DNA of 64,000 nucleotides, from contig NZ_CP029463.1 in assembly GCF_003148385.1 (NCBI RefSeq), positions 2,914,001 through 2,978,000 of the forward strand. Reading direction: 5' to 3'. Positions 17,877 to 27,195 of the stretch are shown here, in pieces. A program made the position numbers and the translations under genes. The notes below the pieces were generated by a model that worked only from the letters and a program-made list of their open reading frames with translations, had not been told where the DNA came from and searched no databases. The DNA is from Flavobacterium sediminis (GTDB lineage Bacteria > Bacteroidota > Bacteroidia > Flavobacteriales > Flavobacteriaceae). Every line of letters starts with the position of its first letter. The first letter of the stretch is position 1.

Positions 17877-18968
17877 ATGAATATTAATTATAAAGTTTTT
17901 GCTTTAGTTTTTTTGCTAGCAGGTTGTGCAGGAGAAAAAGAAAAAATAACTGAAACACTGTTTCATACCAGCGGAAGAGTTGAGGCTGTTTCAGATCGTA
18001 AGGTCTACCTGTTGGGATCGGCTTCTTCAATTGAATTCAGCTACAAAGGGAATAGCTGTGAGTTTAACATGGAGAGTGTTGATACATGGAAACATCATAA
18101 TTATTATGTTTTAGAGATAGATGGGTTTTACAAAGGACGGTTTACAATTGATTCAATAGGTATTGAAAAGGTAAAAATTGAAGAAACAAAAGATACTATT
18201 CATCATGTAAAAGTTTTTAAAGCAACAGAAGCAGCCAATGGAAAAGTCTTATTCGATGGCTCAGGAATAACAAATTTAGTCCCCTTTTCGGCAGAATCTA
18301 AAAAGAGAATTGAATTTATCGGGAATTCCATTACATGTGGCATGGGAAATGATCTGACAATTCCATGTCATAGCACCGATTTCTGGTTCGATCAACATAA
18401 TGCATATTGGGCTTATGGTCCAGTTTTAGCCAGAGAACTGGATGCCGATTTCTTGCTGAGCTCTGTTTCCGGTTATGGTATGTACCGCAATTGGAACGAT
18501 GAACATGAGTCAGAACCTAATTTACCGGAGGTCTATGAAAATCTAAATTTAGATAAAGATACTTCTAAAGTTTTCAACACTGATTTCCAACCGGATTTAG
18601 TAAGTATATGTTTGGGAACTAATGACCTGTCTGACGGGGATGGTAAAAAGGAACGTTTGCCTTTTAATGAAGAAAAATACATAGCAAACTATATCAAGTT
18701 TATAAAGACTATTTATAATCGTTATCCGGATACACAGCTTGTTTTACTGAACAGTCCTATGGTTTCAGGAGAAAAAAACGATGTTTTTATGGCATGTTTA
18801 AGGAAAGTTAAAGAAGCTTTTGAAACAGACACCGTACATAAACCGATTACTATTTTTGAGTACAAGCCTATGGAACCCCAAGGATGTGATTACCATCCGG
18901 ATGTAGAAGATCATAAGTTTATGGCTCAGCAATTGAAAGAAACCTTTAAAAAAATACTAAATGAATAA
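17877..18968 (+). CDS. CE2-like SGNH acetyl esterase lipoprotein
   Basis: 363 residues. A lipoprotein signal ends at LAGCAGE (Cys near residue 17). An N-terminal jelly-roll (about 25-135) precedes an SGNH hydrolase domain with EFIGNSITCGMGN (block I, nucleophile Ser; Asn replaces the usual Asp of GDS), CLGTNDLSDGDGK (block III) and DYHPDVEDHKFMA (block V, catalytic Asp/His). This order is typical of CE2 deacetylases acting on acetylated mannan, xylan or cello-oligosaccharides. Probably removes acetyl groups from glucomannan. Its stop overlaps the next start by 8 bp. The 226 bp upstream (17651-17876) hold no gene and no exact -7 match. Confidence 0.85.
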   Translation: MNINYKVFALVFLLAGCAGEKEKITETLFHTSGRVEAVSDRKVYLLGSASSIEFSYKGNSCEFNMESVDTWKHHNYYVLEIDGFYKGRFTIDSIGIEKVKIEETKDTIHHVKVFKATEAANGKVLFDGSGITNLVPFSAESKKRIEFIGNSITCGMGNDLTIPCHSTDFWFDQHNAYWAYGPVLARELDADFLLSSVSGYGMYRNWNDEHESEPNLPEVYENLNLDKDTSKVFNTDFQPDLVSICLGTNDLSDGDGKKERLPFNEEKYIANYIKFIKTIYNRYPDTQLVLLNSPMVSGEKNDVFMACLRKVKEAFETDTVHKPITIFEYKPMEPQGCDYHPDVEDHKFMAQQLKETFKKILNE

Positions 18969-20334
18969 AATTGTTGTAATTTTTAGTTTGTTTTTAATTC
19001 AAGTTATGAATGCAGAAGTAAGTTTACCTTCGTGCTTTTCGGATGGAATGGTCTTACAGCAAAATTCACAAGTAAAGATTTGGGGTTGGGCAAATCCAAA
19101 AGAACCCGTTTCAGTAATTCCGTCTTGGAATAAAAAAGAATATAAGACCGAAGCCGATTCGAATGCCTATTGGGAACTAACCATTGAGACAATACAAGCG
19201 GGCGGACCTTATGAAGTGGAAATAAAAGGTTACAATACATTGCAATTAACCAATGTCTTGTTGGGAGAAGTTTGGTTTTGTTCCGGGCAGTCTAATATGG
19301 AAATGACGGCCGATTGGGGAATTGACAATAAAGAAGAAGAAATAGCAAAAGCTGATTTTCCTGAGATCCGCTTTTTCAGGACTGCTAAGGTCACAGCCGA
19401 TTATCCTCAGGTCAATGCTATTGGCAATTGGGAAACTTGTACTCCGGAAACCATGCGAAAAAATAGTGCCGTTGCTTATTATTTTGCCAGAAGGTTACAG
19501 GAAATAGAACCGGATGTTCCGGTGGGCTTGATTGTTTCAGCTTGGGGAGGTACTCCGGCAGAAGTCTGGATGCCTAAGAATGTATTTTCAAATGATAAAT
19601 CGTATTATAAAACGGCCATTGACCGTAAGTTGTCAGAATATTGTCCGGTTGAACCTTCTAAAACATTCAACAGCATGATTTATCCTTTGATTGGTTATAA
19701 AATAGCCGGCTTTTTGTGGTATCAAGGAGAAAGTAATGTAGGAGAATCTACATATCAACAATTATTTACCGAATTGATTCAATCGTGGCGAAAACTATGG
19801 AAAGAGGAATTGTCCTTTTATTATGTACAGATCGCACCTTATCAATATGAAGGAGAAGGCACTTATGCTGCTATGACCCGTGATTTACAGCGACAAGTTT
19901 TGGCTTTGCCAAAAACAGGAATGGTTGTGATCAGTGATGTGGCAACTTTAAATGACATTCATCCGACCAATAAAAAAACGGTAGGAACCCGATTAGCGGA
20001 TATGGCTTTAAAAGAGCATTATAATGTTTTAAAAGGAACTGTTGAAAGTCCGGCTATCCAAAGTGCTAAAAAGGTTAAAAAAGGAGTTGAACTTACTTTT
20101 GAACATAACGAGAGCCTTCATTTTACGACCAAAGAGAATTTATTTGAAATTGCCGGAAATGATGGAGTTTTTTATCAGGCGAAAGCCAAAATAGTAGAAG
20201 GGAAAGTAATAGTCGGTTGTTCTAAAGTAAAGTATCCTGAATACATCCGTTTTGCTTGGGGAAATGCTGTTCAGTCTAATTTGTTCAATGAAGCTGAATT
20301 ACCGGCTTCTACTTTTAAAATTGCCATTCCATGA
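18961..20334 (+). CDS. Sialate O-acetylesterase-family (SASA) carbohydrate esterase
   Basis: 457 residues with signal peptide MNKIVVIFSLFLIQVMNA. Motifs are VLLGEVWFCSGQSNMEM (nucleophile Ser), AWGGTPAEVWM, GFLWYQGESNVGE and DVATLNDIHPTNK (catalytic Asp/His), which define the family. Shorter than the ~640-aa classical members. In a mannan locus it more plausibly deacetylates hemicellulose than sialic acid. It overlaps the CE2 gene by 8 bp and GH3 by 4 bp (ATGA), so the three are translationally coupled. Confidence 0.88.
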   Translation: MNKIVVIFSLFLIQVMNAEVSLPSCFSDGMVLQQNSQVKIWGWANPKEPVSVIPSWNKKEYKTEADSNAYWELTIETIQAGGPYEVEIKGYNTLQLTNVLLGEVWFCSGQSNMEMTADWGIDNKEEEIAKADFPEIRFFRTAKVTADYPQVNAIGNWETCTPETMRKNSAVAYYFARRLQEIEPDVPVGLIVSAWGGTPAEVWMPKNVFSNDKSYYKTAIDRKLSEYCPVEPSKTFNSMIYPLIGYKIAGFLWYQGESNVGESTYQQLFTELIQSWRKLWKEELSFYYVQIAPYQYEGEGTYAAMTRDLQRQVLALPKTGMVVISDVATLNDIHPTNKKTVGTRLADMALKEHYNVLKGTVESPAIQSAKKVKKGVELTFEHNESLHFTTKENLFEIAGNDGVFYQAKAKIVEGKVIVGCSKVKYPEYIRFAWGNAVQSNLFNEAELPASTFKIAIP

Positions 20335-22613
20335 AACGAACAATCATCTTAACCTTACTTATCATGGGAAGTTATGCCCATGCACAAAAGAAAAAGAAAA
20401 TGAAGCAACAAGAGCCTATTGAAACCAGAATAGAACAGTTACTGCAAAAGATGACCTTGGAAGAAAAAGTAGGTCAGATGAATCAATATAACGGATTTTG
20501 GGACGTAACCGGTCCGGCTCCGGAAGGAGGTTCGGCAGCTTTAAAGTATGAGCACCTTAAAAAAGGTTGGGTTGGTTCCATGTTAACCGTCAGAGGTGTA
20601 AAAGAAGTTAAAGCCGTACAAAAAATAGCTGTAGAGGAAACCCGTTTAGGAATTCCGCTGATCATTGGCTTTGATGTGATTCACGGTTACAAAACGTTAA
20701 GCCCTATACCACTGGCGGAAGCAGCAAGTTGGGATATGGAAGCGATTAAAAAATCAGCTCAGGTAGCAGCCGGTGAAGCTTCTGCTTCTGGTATTAACTG
20801 GACATTCGGACCTAACGTAGATGTCTCCAGAGATGCTCGTTGGGGCAGGGTTATGGAAGGAGCCGGAGAAGATGCTTTTTTAGGAAGTAAGGTAGCTGAA
20901 GCAAGAGTAAAAGGTTTTCAGGGTGAGACTAAAGAAGATTTAGGATTGCCTAATACTATTGCAGCTTGCGCCAAGCATTTTGCAGCTTATGGTTTTGTGG
21001 AGGCCGGAAAGGAATACAATTTGGTAGATATCGGAATGCCAACATTATATAATTTAGTACTGCCTCCGTTTGAAGCTGCTAAAAATGCAGGAGTGCGAAC
21101 GTTTATGAACTCATTTAATACATTAAACGGTGTACCGGCAACAGGAAGTAAGTTTTTACAACGTGATATTTTAAAAGGCAAATGGAATTTTGACGGTTTT
21201 GTGATTACAGATTGGGCTTCCATCAGAGAAATGATCAATTGGGGATTTGCAGAAGACGGAACAGAAGCGTCTTTGAAAGCAGTTGAAGCCGGAGCTGATA
21301 TGGACATGGAGTCGCATTTATATGTATACGAATTAGCGAAATTGGTTTGGGAAGGGAAAGTAGATGAAAAACTGATTGACGATGCAGTGAGAAGAATTCT
21401 GCGTGTAAAATTTGAATTAGGGTTGTTTGATGATCCTTATCGCTATTGTGATGAAAAACGCGAGCAAAAGGTTATTGGAAGTAAAGAAAACAGAGAAGCT
21501 GTATTGGATATGGCTAAAAAGTCAATTGTATTACTGAAAAATGACAAACAGTTACTTCCTTTACCTAAAACAGGTAAAAGAATTGCTTTAATCGGTGCTT
21601 TGGCAGCAGATAAAACCAGTCCGTTAGGAAGTTGGCGCATAGCATCGGATGATGAAACTGCTGTATCTGTTTTAGAAGGAATGCAGCAATATACAGGCAA
21701 CCGATTGGTCTATGAAAAAGGAGCAGATGTAACTATAGGTTCGGTAAGTTTTATTCAGGAAGTTCAAATCAACACTACTGATAAAAGTAGCTTTGAAGCA
21801 GCAAAAAAAACGGCTCAAGAAAGTGATATAGTAGTAATGGTTCTCGGGGAACACGGGTTTCAGACCGGAGAGGCAAGAAGCAGAACAGAACTTGGACTTC
21901 CGGGTGTACAGCAAGAACTTTTAGAAGAAGTGTACAAAGTGAATCCCAATATTGTTTTGGTTTTGAATAACGGACGTCCGCTAGCTTTACCTTGGGCAGC
22001 CAAACATATCCCGGCTATAGTAGAAGCCTGGCAATTAGGAACTGAAACAGGAAATGCTGTTGCTCAGGTGCTCTATGGAGATTACAATCCTAGCGGTAAG
22101 TTACCGATGTCATTTCCTAGAAATGTGGGACAATGCCCGATTTACTATAATTATTATGCTACGGGAAGACCAATCGATAAAGATAACAATGTGTTCTGGA
22201 CGCATTACAGCGATGTAGAAAAAACACCGCTTTGGAGTTTTGGTCACGGATTGAGTTATACTACTTTTGAGTATTCAGAAATAACTCTTGATAAAGAAAG
22301 TTATAAAAAAGGAGAACCTGTAAAAGCTTCTGTAACAGTTAAGAATACCGGAAATTATGATGGTAAGGAAGTGGTACAGTTATATGTTCGTGATGTAGTG
22401 GCAAGTTTAACCCGGCCGGTAAAAGAATTAAAAGATTTTCAAATGATATCTCTGAATAAGGGAGAGTCTAAAACCGTAGAGTTTGTACTAACTGAAAAAG
22501 AGTTAGGTTTTTATAATAGTGAAGGAGAATTTATTGTTGAATCCGGTAAATTTCAAATTTTTATAGGAACAAGCTCCTCTGATACAAAGAATAGTGTTTT
22601 TCATTTATACTAG
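20331..22613 (+). CDS. bglX: GH3 beta-glucosidase (BglX type)
   Basis: 760 residues with signal peptide ending SYAHAQ, so periplasmic. The N-terminal barrel contains KHFAAYG and the nucleophile Asp in FDGFVITDWAS. The alpha/beta sandwich carries the likely acid/base Glu region GEHGFQTGEARSRTELGLPG. A C-terminal fibronectin-III-like domain (SVTVKNTGNYDGKEVVQLYVRD) closes the protein. It would release non-reducing glucose from gluco- or cello-oligosaccharides, fitting glucomannan. Third gene of the esterase operon, ended by the terminator at 22631-22664. Confidence 0.95.
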   Translation: MKRTIILTLLIMGSYAHAQKKKKMKQQEPIETRIEQLLQKMTLEEKVGQMNQYNGFWDVTGPAPEGGSAALKYEHLKKGWVGSMLTVRGVKEVKAVQKIAVEETRLGIPLIIGFDVIHGYKTLSPIPLAEAASWDMEAIKKSAQVAAGEASASGINWTFGPNVDVSRDARWGRVMEGAGEDAFLGSKVAEARVKGFQGETKEDLGLPNTIAACAKHFAAYGFVEAGKEYNLVDIGMPTLYNLVLPPFEAAKNAGVRTFMNSFNTLNGVPATGSKFLQRDILKGKWNFDGFVITDWASIREMINWGFAEDGTEASLKAVEAGADMDMESHLYVYELAKLVWEGKVDEKLIDDAVRRILRVKFELGLFDDPYRYCDEKREQKVIGSKENREAVLDMAKKSIVLLKNDKQLLPLPKTGKRIALIGALAADKTSPLGSWRIASDDETAVSVLEGMQQYTGNRLVYEKGADVTIGSVSFIQEVQINTTDKSSFEAAKKTAQESDIVVMVLGEHGFQTGEARSRTELGLPGVQQELLEEVYKVNPNIVLVLNNGRPLALPWAAKHIPAIVEAWQLGTETGNAVAQVLYGDYNPSGKLPMSFPRNVGQCPIYYNYYATGRPIDKDNNVFWTHYSDVEKTPLWSFGHGLSYTTFEYSEITLDKESYKKGEPVKASVTVKNTGNYDGKEVVQLYVRDVVASLTRPVKELKDFQMISLNKGESKTVEFVLTEKELGFYNSEGEFIVESGKFQIFIGTSSSDTKNSVFHLY

Positions 22614-22630
22614 AATTTGTTAGGGTTTTG

Positions 22631-22664
22631 AAAAGGATTGATGATCTTTCATCAATCCTTTTTT
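22631..22664 (+). terminator. Intrinsic terminator after GH3
   Basis: 13-bp perfect stem AAAGGATTGATGA / TCATCAATCCTTT with a 4-nt loop, followed by T5. Confidence 0.85.
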
Positions 22665-22683
22665 GTGTAAAAAAAACAGAAAT

Positions 22684-23649
22684 ATGAATTACAACAGATG
22701 TGGGAAAAGCGGACTTTTGTTACCACAAATATCTTTAGGGCTATGGCATAATTTCGGTTCTTTTGATGATCTTAAAAATGCAGAGCAAATAATTGTCAAT
22801 GCTTTTGATAATGGGATCACACATTTTGATTTAGCAAATAATTACGGGCCGGTTCCGGGATCAGCAGAGGAAAACTTCGGAGGAATCGTTAAACGGAATT
22901 TTCAAGGTTTTATGCGAGACCAATTAGTCATTTCAACGAAAGCCGGATACAAGATGTGGGACGGACCTTATGGAGATTGGGGTTCAAGGAAATACTTGAT
23001 TACGAGTTTAAATCAAAGTTTGAAACGAATGAATCTGGAATATGTGGATATCTTTTATTCGCATCGTCCGGATCCTGAAACTCCCGTTGAAGAAACCATG
23101 ATGGCTCTTGATTATGCCGTGAAAAGCGGTAAGGCACTTTATGCAGGGATTAGTAATTATAATGCTGAGCAGGCTCAGGAAGCCATAAAGATTCTGAAAG
23201 ATCTGGGAACTCCTAGCTTAATTCATCAACCTAAATATTCTATGTTTGAGCGTTCACCTGAAAATGGCTTATTAGATGTTTTAGAAGAGAATGGAGTAGG
23301 ATGTATCGCGTTTTCTCCTTTAGCGCAAGGTCTATTAACCTCTAAATATTTAAAAGGAATTCCTGCCGGTTCAAGAGCATCAAATCCTAACGGATCTTTA
23401 CAAACAACAGACATAACGGAAGACATTCTTCAAAAGATACAATTGTTAAATAAGTTGGCACAAAAAAGAGACCAAACGTTAGCACAAATGGCTATCGCCT
23501 GGTTGTTAAAAGATAGAAGAATTACTTCTGTTTTAATAGGTGCCAGTTCTGTTGCGCAATTATACGAAAACTTAAAAAGTTTAGAGCAGTTGACTTTTTC
23601 AGAAGAGGAATTGCAACAAATAGAATCAATTCTAAGAGGAATAATTTAG
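22684..23649 (+). CDS. Aldo/keto reductase (YghZ-like)
   Basis: 321 residues from ATG 22684; an upstream TTG (22663) lies in the tail of the GH3 terminator and is rejected. AKR motifs are GLWHNFGSFDD, HFDLANNYGP, DQLVISTKAGYKMWDGPYGDWGS, YVDIFYSHRPDP and a final SVLIGASSVAQLYENLKSL. The long W-G-P-Y-G loop resembles YghZ/GPR, which reduce glyceraldehyde-3-phosphate and methylglyoxal. NADPH-dependent, cytoplasmic; its role beside a mannan PUL is uncertain. It ends overlapping the convergent GH5 gene by 4 bp. Confidence 0.88.
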   Translation: MNYNRCGKSGLLLPQISLGLWHNFGSFDDLKNAEQIIVNAFDNGITHFDLANNYGPVPGSAEENFGGIVKRNFQGFMRDQLVISTKAGYKMWDGPYGDWGSRKYLITSLNQSLKRMNLEYVDIFYSHRPDPETPVEETMMALDYAVKSGKALYAGISNYNAEQAQEAIKILKDLGTPSLIHQPKYSMFERSPENGLLDVLEENGVGCIAFSPLAQGLLTSKYLKGIPAGSRASNPNGSLQTTDITEDILQKIQLLNKLAQKRDQTLAQMAIAWLLKDRRITSVLIGASSVAQLYENLKSLEQLTFSEEELQQIESILRGII

Positions 23650-24935
23650 TTGTTATTCCACTTAGAATTAAAGTCTTTCATAAGAGCTAAGGTACTTTTT
23701 TCTGTAGCAAAAACGGAGTTCAGACCTTGCGGCTCTTGCGGTGGGTCAGTAGTATAGTCATCGCCAATATTCCATTTACCATTTTTAGGATTGTTCTTTC
23801 CGAAACCACCATAACCCCAAAAATTCAAAGCAACAAAAGGTTCATTAGTCTGAATAGCTTTGTCCAAGCGCCGGAAAACAGCTTTATAGAATTGATTGCG
23901 GTATGCCGCTGATGCATTTCTGTCTAAGTTTTCCTGAACTCGCGGATAACCGAATTCTTCTAAAACAATAGGCTTATTTAGCTTATTAGCTACTTTTATA
24001 TGTTCTTCTATATAGTTCAGTGTATTTTGAATAGCAACAGGAGTAGAGCCAGCCTCGTCTTCAATTTTATACCAACCCCAGTTTTTAGGCCAGATGTGCA
24101 TGGTCAAATAATCAATATTCGGATTATTGTGTGTACGTTCAAAAGTAAGCAGATCATCGTTAGAACCGGCTTTCCCTTCTGAGCCTGTTGTTACCAAGTG
24201 GTTTTTATCTAAAGATTTAATATAGGCAGTCACATCATTTAACCAATTTGTAAAAGCTTTTTCATTTTCCGGAGTAAAAACACGAGGTTCATTGGCTACT
24301 TCCCATGCCATAATAGTTGGGTCATCTGAATATTTTACTTTAGAAACAGAATTAGTTCTGGTAATAATTTTTTTGATGTAACTTTTTAAAGCTTCTTTAC
24401 ACGGTTCACAAGTATGGAACTGTGCTGTATATGCCATGAATTGCGGCCAGGTATTAGGTGCAATATTAGGGTTAGGAACTACGCCGTATCCGTTCCACTC
24501 TAAGTACTTAGCCATTCCGCCGCTCCATTCCCAATTGTTAGTAAAATAAAGAATAGCTGTCAGATCTCTTTTTTTCATTTCCGATAAAAGAAAATCGAGT
24601 CCTTCTAAACGGGATTCAATAAAAACACCTTGTTGAGGTTGCAAAGGTTCTCTTACAGTATAATCCTGATCTCCGCCTTCAGCACCAATCATAATCCTTA
24701 GATTGACAATGCCATTAGATTTTAAGTCATCTAACTCTCTTAGTAAACGACTTTGATTACCTTCTTTACAGCCTAAAAGACCTCCATACCAGTAATTAGT
24801 TCCTACATAATGATAAGGTTCTCCGGTTTTGATAAATTGAGATTCCTTAATGCTGATAAAGCTGTCTTTTTCGACATTGCAGGAAATACAAATAATAATC
24901 AAAAGAAGGGGCAAAAAGGCACGGATAGCTTTCAT
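23646..24935 (-). CDS. GH5 (subfamily 7-like) endo-beta-1,4-mannanase lipoprotein
   Basis: 429 residues. The signal ends IIICISCNVEKD, so it is lipidated at Cys about 19. The GH5 barrel shows NYWYGGLLG, LRIMIGAEGG, IMAWEVANEPRV (acid/base Glu) and KPIVLEEFGYPR (nucleophile Glu). NWEWSGGMAKYLEW and the tail NFWGYGGFG are typical of bacterial Man5-type enzymes. Predicted outer-membrane mannanase. Last gene of the minus-strand PUL operon, 6 bp after the GH26 gene. Confidence 0.92.
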   Translation of the reverse strand: MKAIRAFLPLLLIIICISCNVEKDSFISIKESQFIKTGEPYHYVGTNYWYGGLLGCKEGNQSRLLRELDDLKSNGIVNLRIMIGAEGGDQDYTVREPLQPQQGVFIESRLEGLDFLLSEMKKRDLTAILYFTNNWEWSGGMAKYLEWNGYGVVPNPNIAPNTWPQFMAYTAQFHTCEPCKEALKSYIKKIITRTNSVSKVKYSDDPTIMAWEVANEPRVFTPENEKAFTNWLNDVTAYIKSLDKNHLVTTGSEGKAGSNDDLLTFERTHNNPNIDYLTMHIWPKNWGWYKIEDEAGSTPVAIQNTLNYIEEHIKVANKLNKPIVLEEFGYPRVQENLDRNASAAYRNQFYKAVFRRLDKAIQTNEPFVALNFWGYGGFGKNNPKNGKWNIGDDYTTDPPQEPQGLNSVFATEKSTLALMKDFNSKWNNN

Positions 24936-24941
24936 AATTTT

Positions 24942-26153
24942 TTAGTTTGGTAATTGGTACAAGTTCGGTAAATTATTTACTAAAGTCGTTTTGGGCTTGT
25001 TAGTAAAATCTACAAAATCGTTTACATTAGAGTTAGTTGGGGTTGGTACATAATAAGCATCTTGTGTGTTATACCAGAACATGGTATATGCAATTTGGAT
25101 GTTCTGATCGGTTAAAGCAGTATATAAATAATTCGAGAACCAACCATTTATAGGAGGATTGGCATTGCTAACCTGATAGCCGGTCTCGCTCAAGGCTGCA
25201 ATTTTTTTCTTTGCAATAGCCAGATCAGAGAGCATTTTTAATTTATTGTTTGCAGTTGTTGCTCCTGAAGTACCTTGATTATTAAAATCTCCGTAATTGT
25301 CCATTGCTAAAATATCAACATAAGTGTCTCCCGGATAACGTGATAGATACTGACTTTCTGTATTATAAGAATTGTCAGGAGAAAAAGCATAGAGGATATT
25401 GTGAACTGATTTAGTATCTCTTAAATACTCAACAGTAAATTGCCATAGCTGCTGATATTGGGCTGCAGTACACCACTGGCTTCCCCACCAGAACCATCCT
25501 CCGTCAAATTCGTGAAATAGTCTTAAAATGACAGGAATTTGTTTATTATCAGTTCCTTTCATGTTAGTTAATACAGTAGCTATTTTATCCAGTTTTGTTT
25601 TGTAATACTCATGATTTGTACCGCCGGGTAGGAGACTGATCAAAGCATTGTATTTTTGGAAATCGGTCATTTCACTTGTGTAAAATTCTTGGCCCTCATA
25701 AGGTTCGCGCATGTGCCATGAAAAAGTAACAAACATACCATTGTCATACGCCTGTTTAGCATCTGTTATAATTTTTAATTCTTGTTGGTAGAACCAATTA
25801 GAAGCTTCTCCTGTGTTATTATCATCCGTAATGAACATGAAATCACATCCTAAAAGAGCGGGATCATATCCGGTCGATTTTTTGATGTCTGATTGTGAGC
25901 TATCGTTATTGTAAAAGCTGTTAAAAGCATCTTGTTGACCTATAGCAAACTTTGTTTCAGCCATTTTTTTCAGGTTGTAGAACAAAGCAACGGTTTCATC
26001 AGTAGCATTAGGATCAACCATATAGTTCCTCACGTTTTGAGGCGTTATACCGTTGTTATTTGTTGTATTTGTAGTAGCAACGGAATTTGATTCCTCTGTT
26101 GAGGAACAAGCGATTAAAAGAGTAGTGTAAAAGAAAAAAAATATTTTTTTCAT
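24942..26153 (-). CDS. GH26 endo-beta-1,4-mannanase lipoprotein
   Basis: 403 residues with lipoprotein signal ending LLIACSSTEES. GH26 hallmarks are the TFSWHMREP strand, VILRLFHEFDGGWFWWG (acid/base Glu after His) and KIAALSETGYQ (nucleophile Glu). Predicted to cut mannan into mannobiose or longer oligosaccharides, either at the surface or in the periplasm. Its ATG overlaps the stop of the upstream carbohydrate-binding gene by one base (TAATG), so it is translationally coupled. Confidence 0.94.
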   Translation of the reverse strand: MKKIFFFFYTTLLIACSSTEESNSVATTNTTNNNGITPQNVRNYMVDPNATDETVALFYNLKKMAETKFAIGQQDAFNSFYNNDSSQSDIKKSTGYDPALLGCDFMFITDDNNTGEASNWFYQQELKIITDAKQAYDNGMFVTFSWHMREPYEGQEFYTSEMTDFQKYNALISLLPGGTNHEYYKTKLDKIATVLTNMKGTDNKQIPVILRLFHEFDGGWFWWGSQWCTAAQYQQLWQFTVEYLRDTKSVHNILYAFSPDNSYNTESQYLSRYPGDTYVDILAMDNYGDFNNQGTSGATTANNKLKMLSDLAIAKKKIAALSETGYQVSNANPPINGWFSNYLYTALTDQNIQIAYTMFWYNTQDAYYVPTPTNSNVNDFVDFTNKPKTTLVNNLPNLYQLPN

Positions 26154-27184
26154 TATCTGAAGTATTTAATTTGGATGTTGTCAGCATATAAATTTCCTGT
26201 ACAATTGCTTAATGCTAACATGATCCTGAACTTTTTTGTCTCTTTAGGAATACTTAATGTTTTTTCAAAGTACAACCACTCAGTAGAGTTGGTAACAGTT
26301 CCCAGAAGCTGGTCTTCCGATGTTTTATTTTTTCCGTCTTTTGTAAATTCAATGATAAACATTCCGTTGTTCCAAGGTTCTTTTCCCCGAACAATATTTT
26401 CAGCTTTTAACCAACCTGAAATATGAATTTTCTCGGCACCTTCGGGAAGGTCTGCTGACTGTTCGATTGCAGTCCATTCATTTGCCGGAGAAGATACCAG
26501 TACTGCAAATTTTCCCTGATGGCTTTTGTCGGTTATACGGGCTTTACCTGTCCAGTATTCTAATTGGTTTTCAAAATCACCGTTTTGGAAATAGACCGGT
26601 TCAATAACTTTTACTATGGTTTTTTGCTCTTTTTCTGAGGTTTTCTTTTGTACCGTGGAATGGTATTCCTCTTCAGAAATTTTATTAACTTGTACTTCAT
26701 CAAATAGAATAGTACCGTCTGTTTGGGCCAGCGCGAGCATAATTCGGATCTTTTTAGCATCAGAAGGGACTAAAACCGTTTTTGTATATTCAGTCCAGGC
26801 GGTAGAACCTTTGATCTGAGCTATATTCTCATAACTGATATTTTTTCCGGAAGAGGTCAGGAACTCTACAGTCATTACGCCTGCGTTATAAGGCTCTTTC
26901 CCTCCGGAAATCGCATCGGTTTTTATCCATATACTACATTCTAAAGCAAATGTTTCTTTCGGAATGTTAACAGTCTGGTCTATTCCTTTCCATTCGCTAC
27001 CGGTAAATTGATTGATTAAGCAACTATTTTTTCCTGCTTTTTTATCATAAGGAGAGATGGTTGCTGAAGAACCATTCCAATATTGCAGATCCGACTCGAA
27101 GCCTCCGTTTTTAACGATATTTTTTTGTGCATGAGAAAACAGACAAAAAAGGAACAATATCGGGAAAAGAGTATAATGTTTCAT
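26153..27184 (-). CDS. Secreted tandem carbohydrate-binding protein (CBM4/9-like)
   Basis: 343 residues with signal peptide ending LFSHAQ. Two homologous beta-sandwich modules follow. The first (about 22-165) begins NIVKNGGFESDLQYWNG and ends TILFDEVQV. The second (about 195-343) begins YFQNGDFENQLEYWTG and ends NLYADNIQI. This is the CBM_4_9 pattern, and no catalytic domain is present. It may capture mannan for the co-transcribed mannanases as a free-standing binding protein. The modules are joined by a charged linker rich in Glu/Lys. Confidence 0.85.
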   Translation of the reverse strand: MKHYTLFPILFLFCLFSHAQKNIVKNGGFESDLQYWNGSSATISPYDKKAGKNSCLINQFTGSEWKGIDQTVNIPKETFALECSIWIKTDAISGGKEPYNAGVMTVEFLTSSGKNISYENIAQIKGSTAWTEYTKTVLVPSDAKKIRIMLALAQTDGTILFDEVQVNKISEEEYHSTVQKKTSEKEQKTIVKVIEPVYFQNGDFENQLEYWTGKARITDKSHQGKFAVLVSSPANEWTAIEQSADLPEGAEKIHISGWLKAENIVRGKEPWNNGMFIIEFTKDGKNKTSEDQLLGTVTNSTEWLYFEKTLSIPKETKKFRIMLALSNCTGNLYADNIQIKYFR

Positions 27185-27195
27185 TTCAATAGTTT

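Noticed and set aside
18961..20334. Sialic-acid metabolism role for the SASA-family esterase
   Set aside because: No sialidase, NanA or NanT-like genes nearby; the mannan PUL context favours hemicellulose deacetylation.
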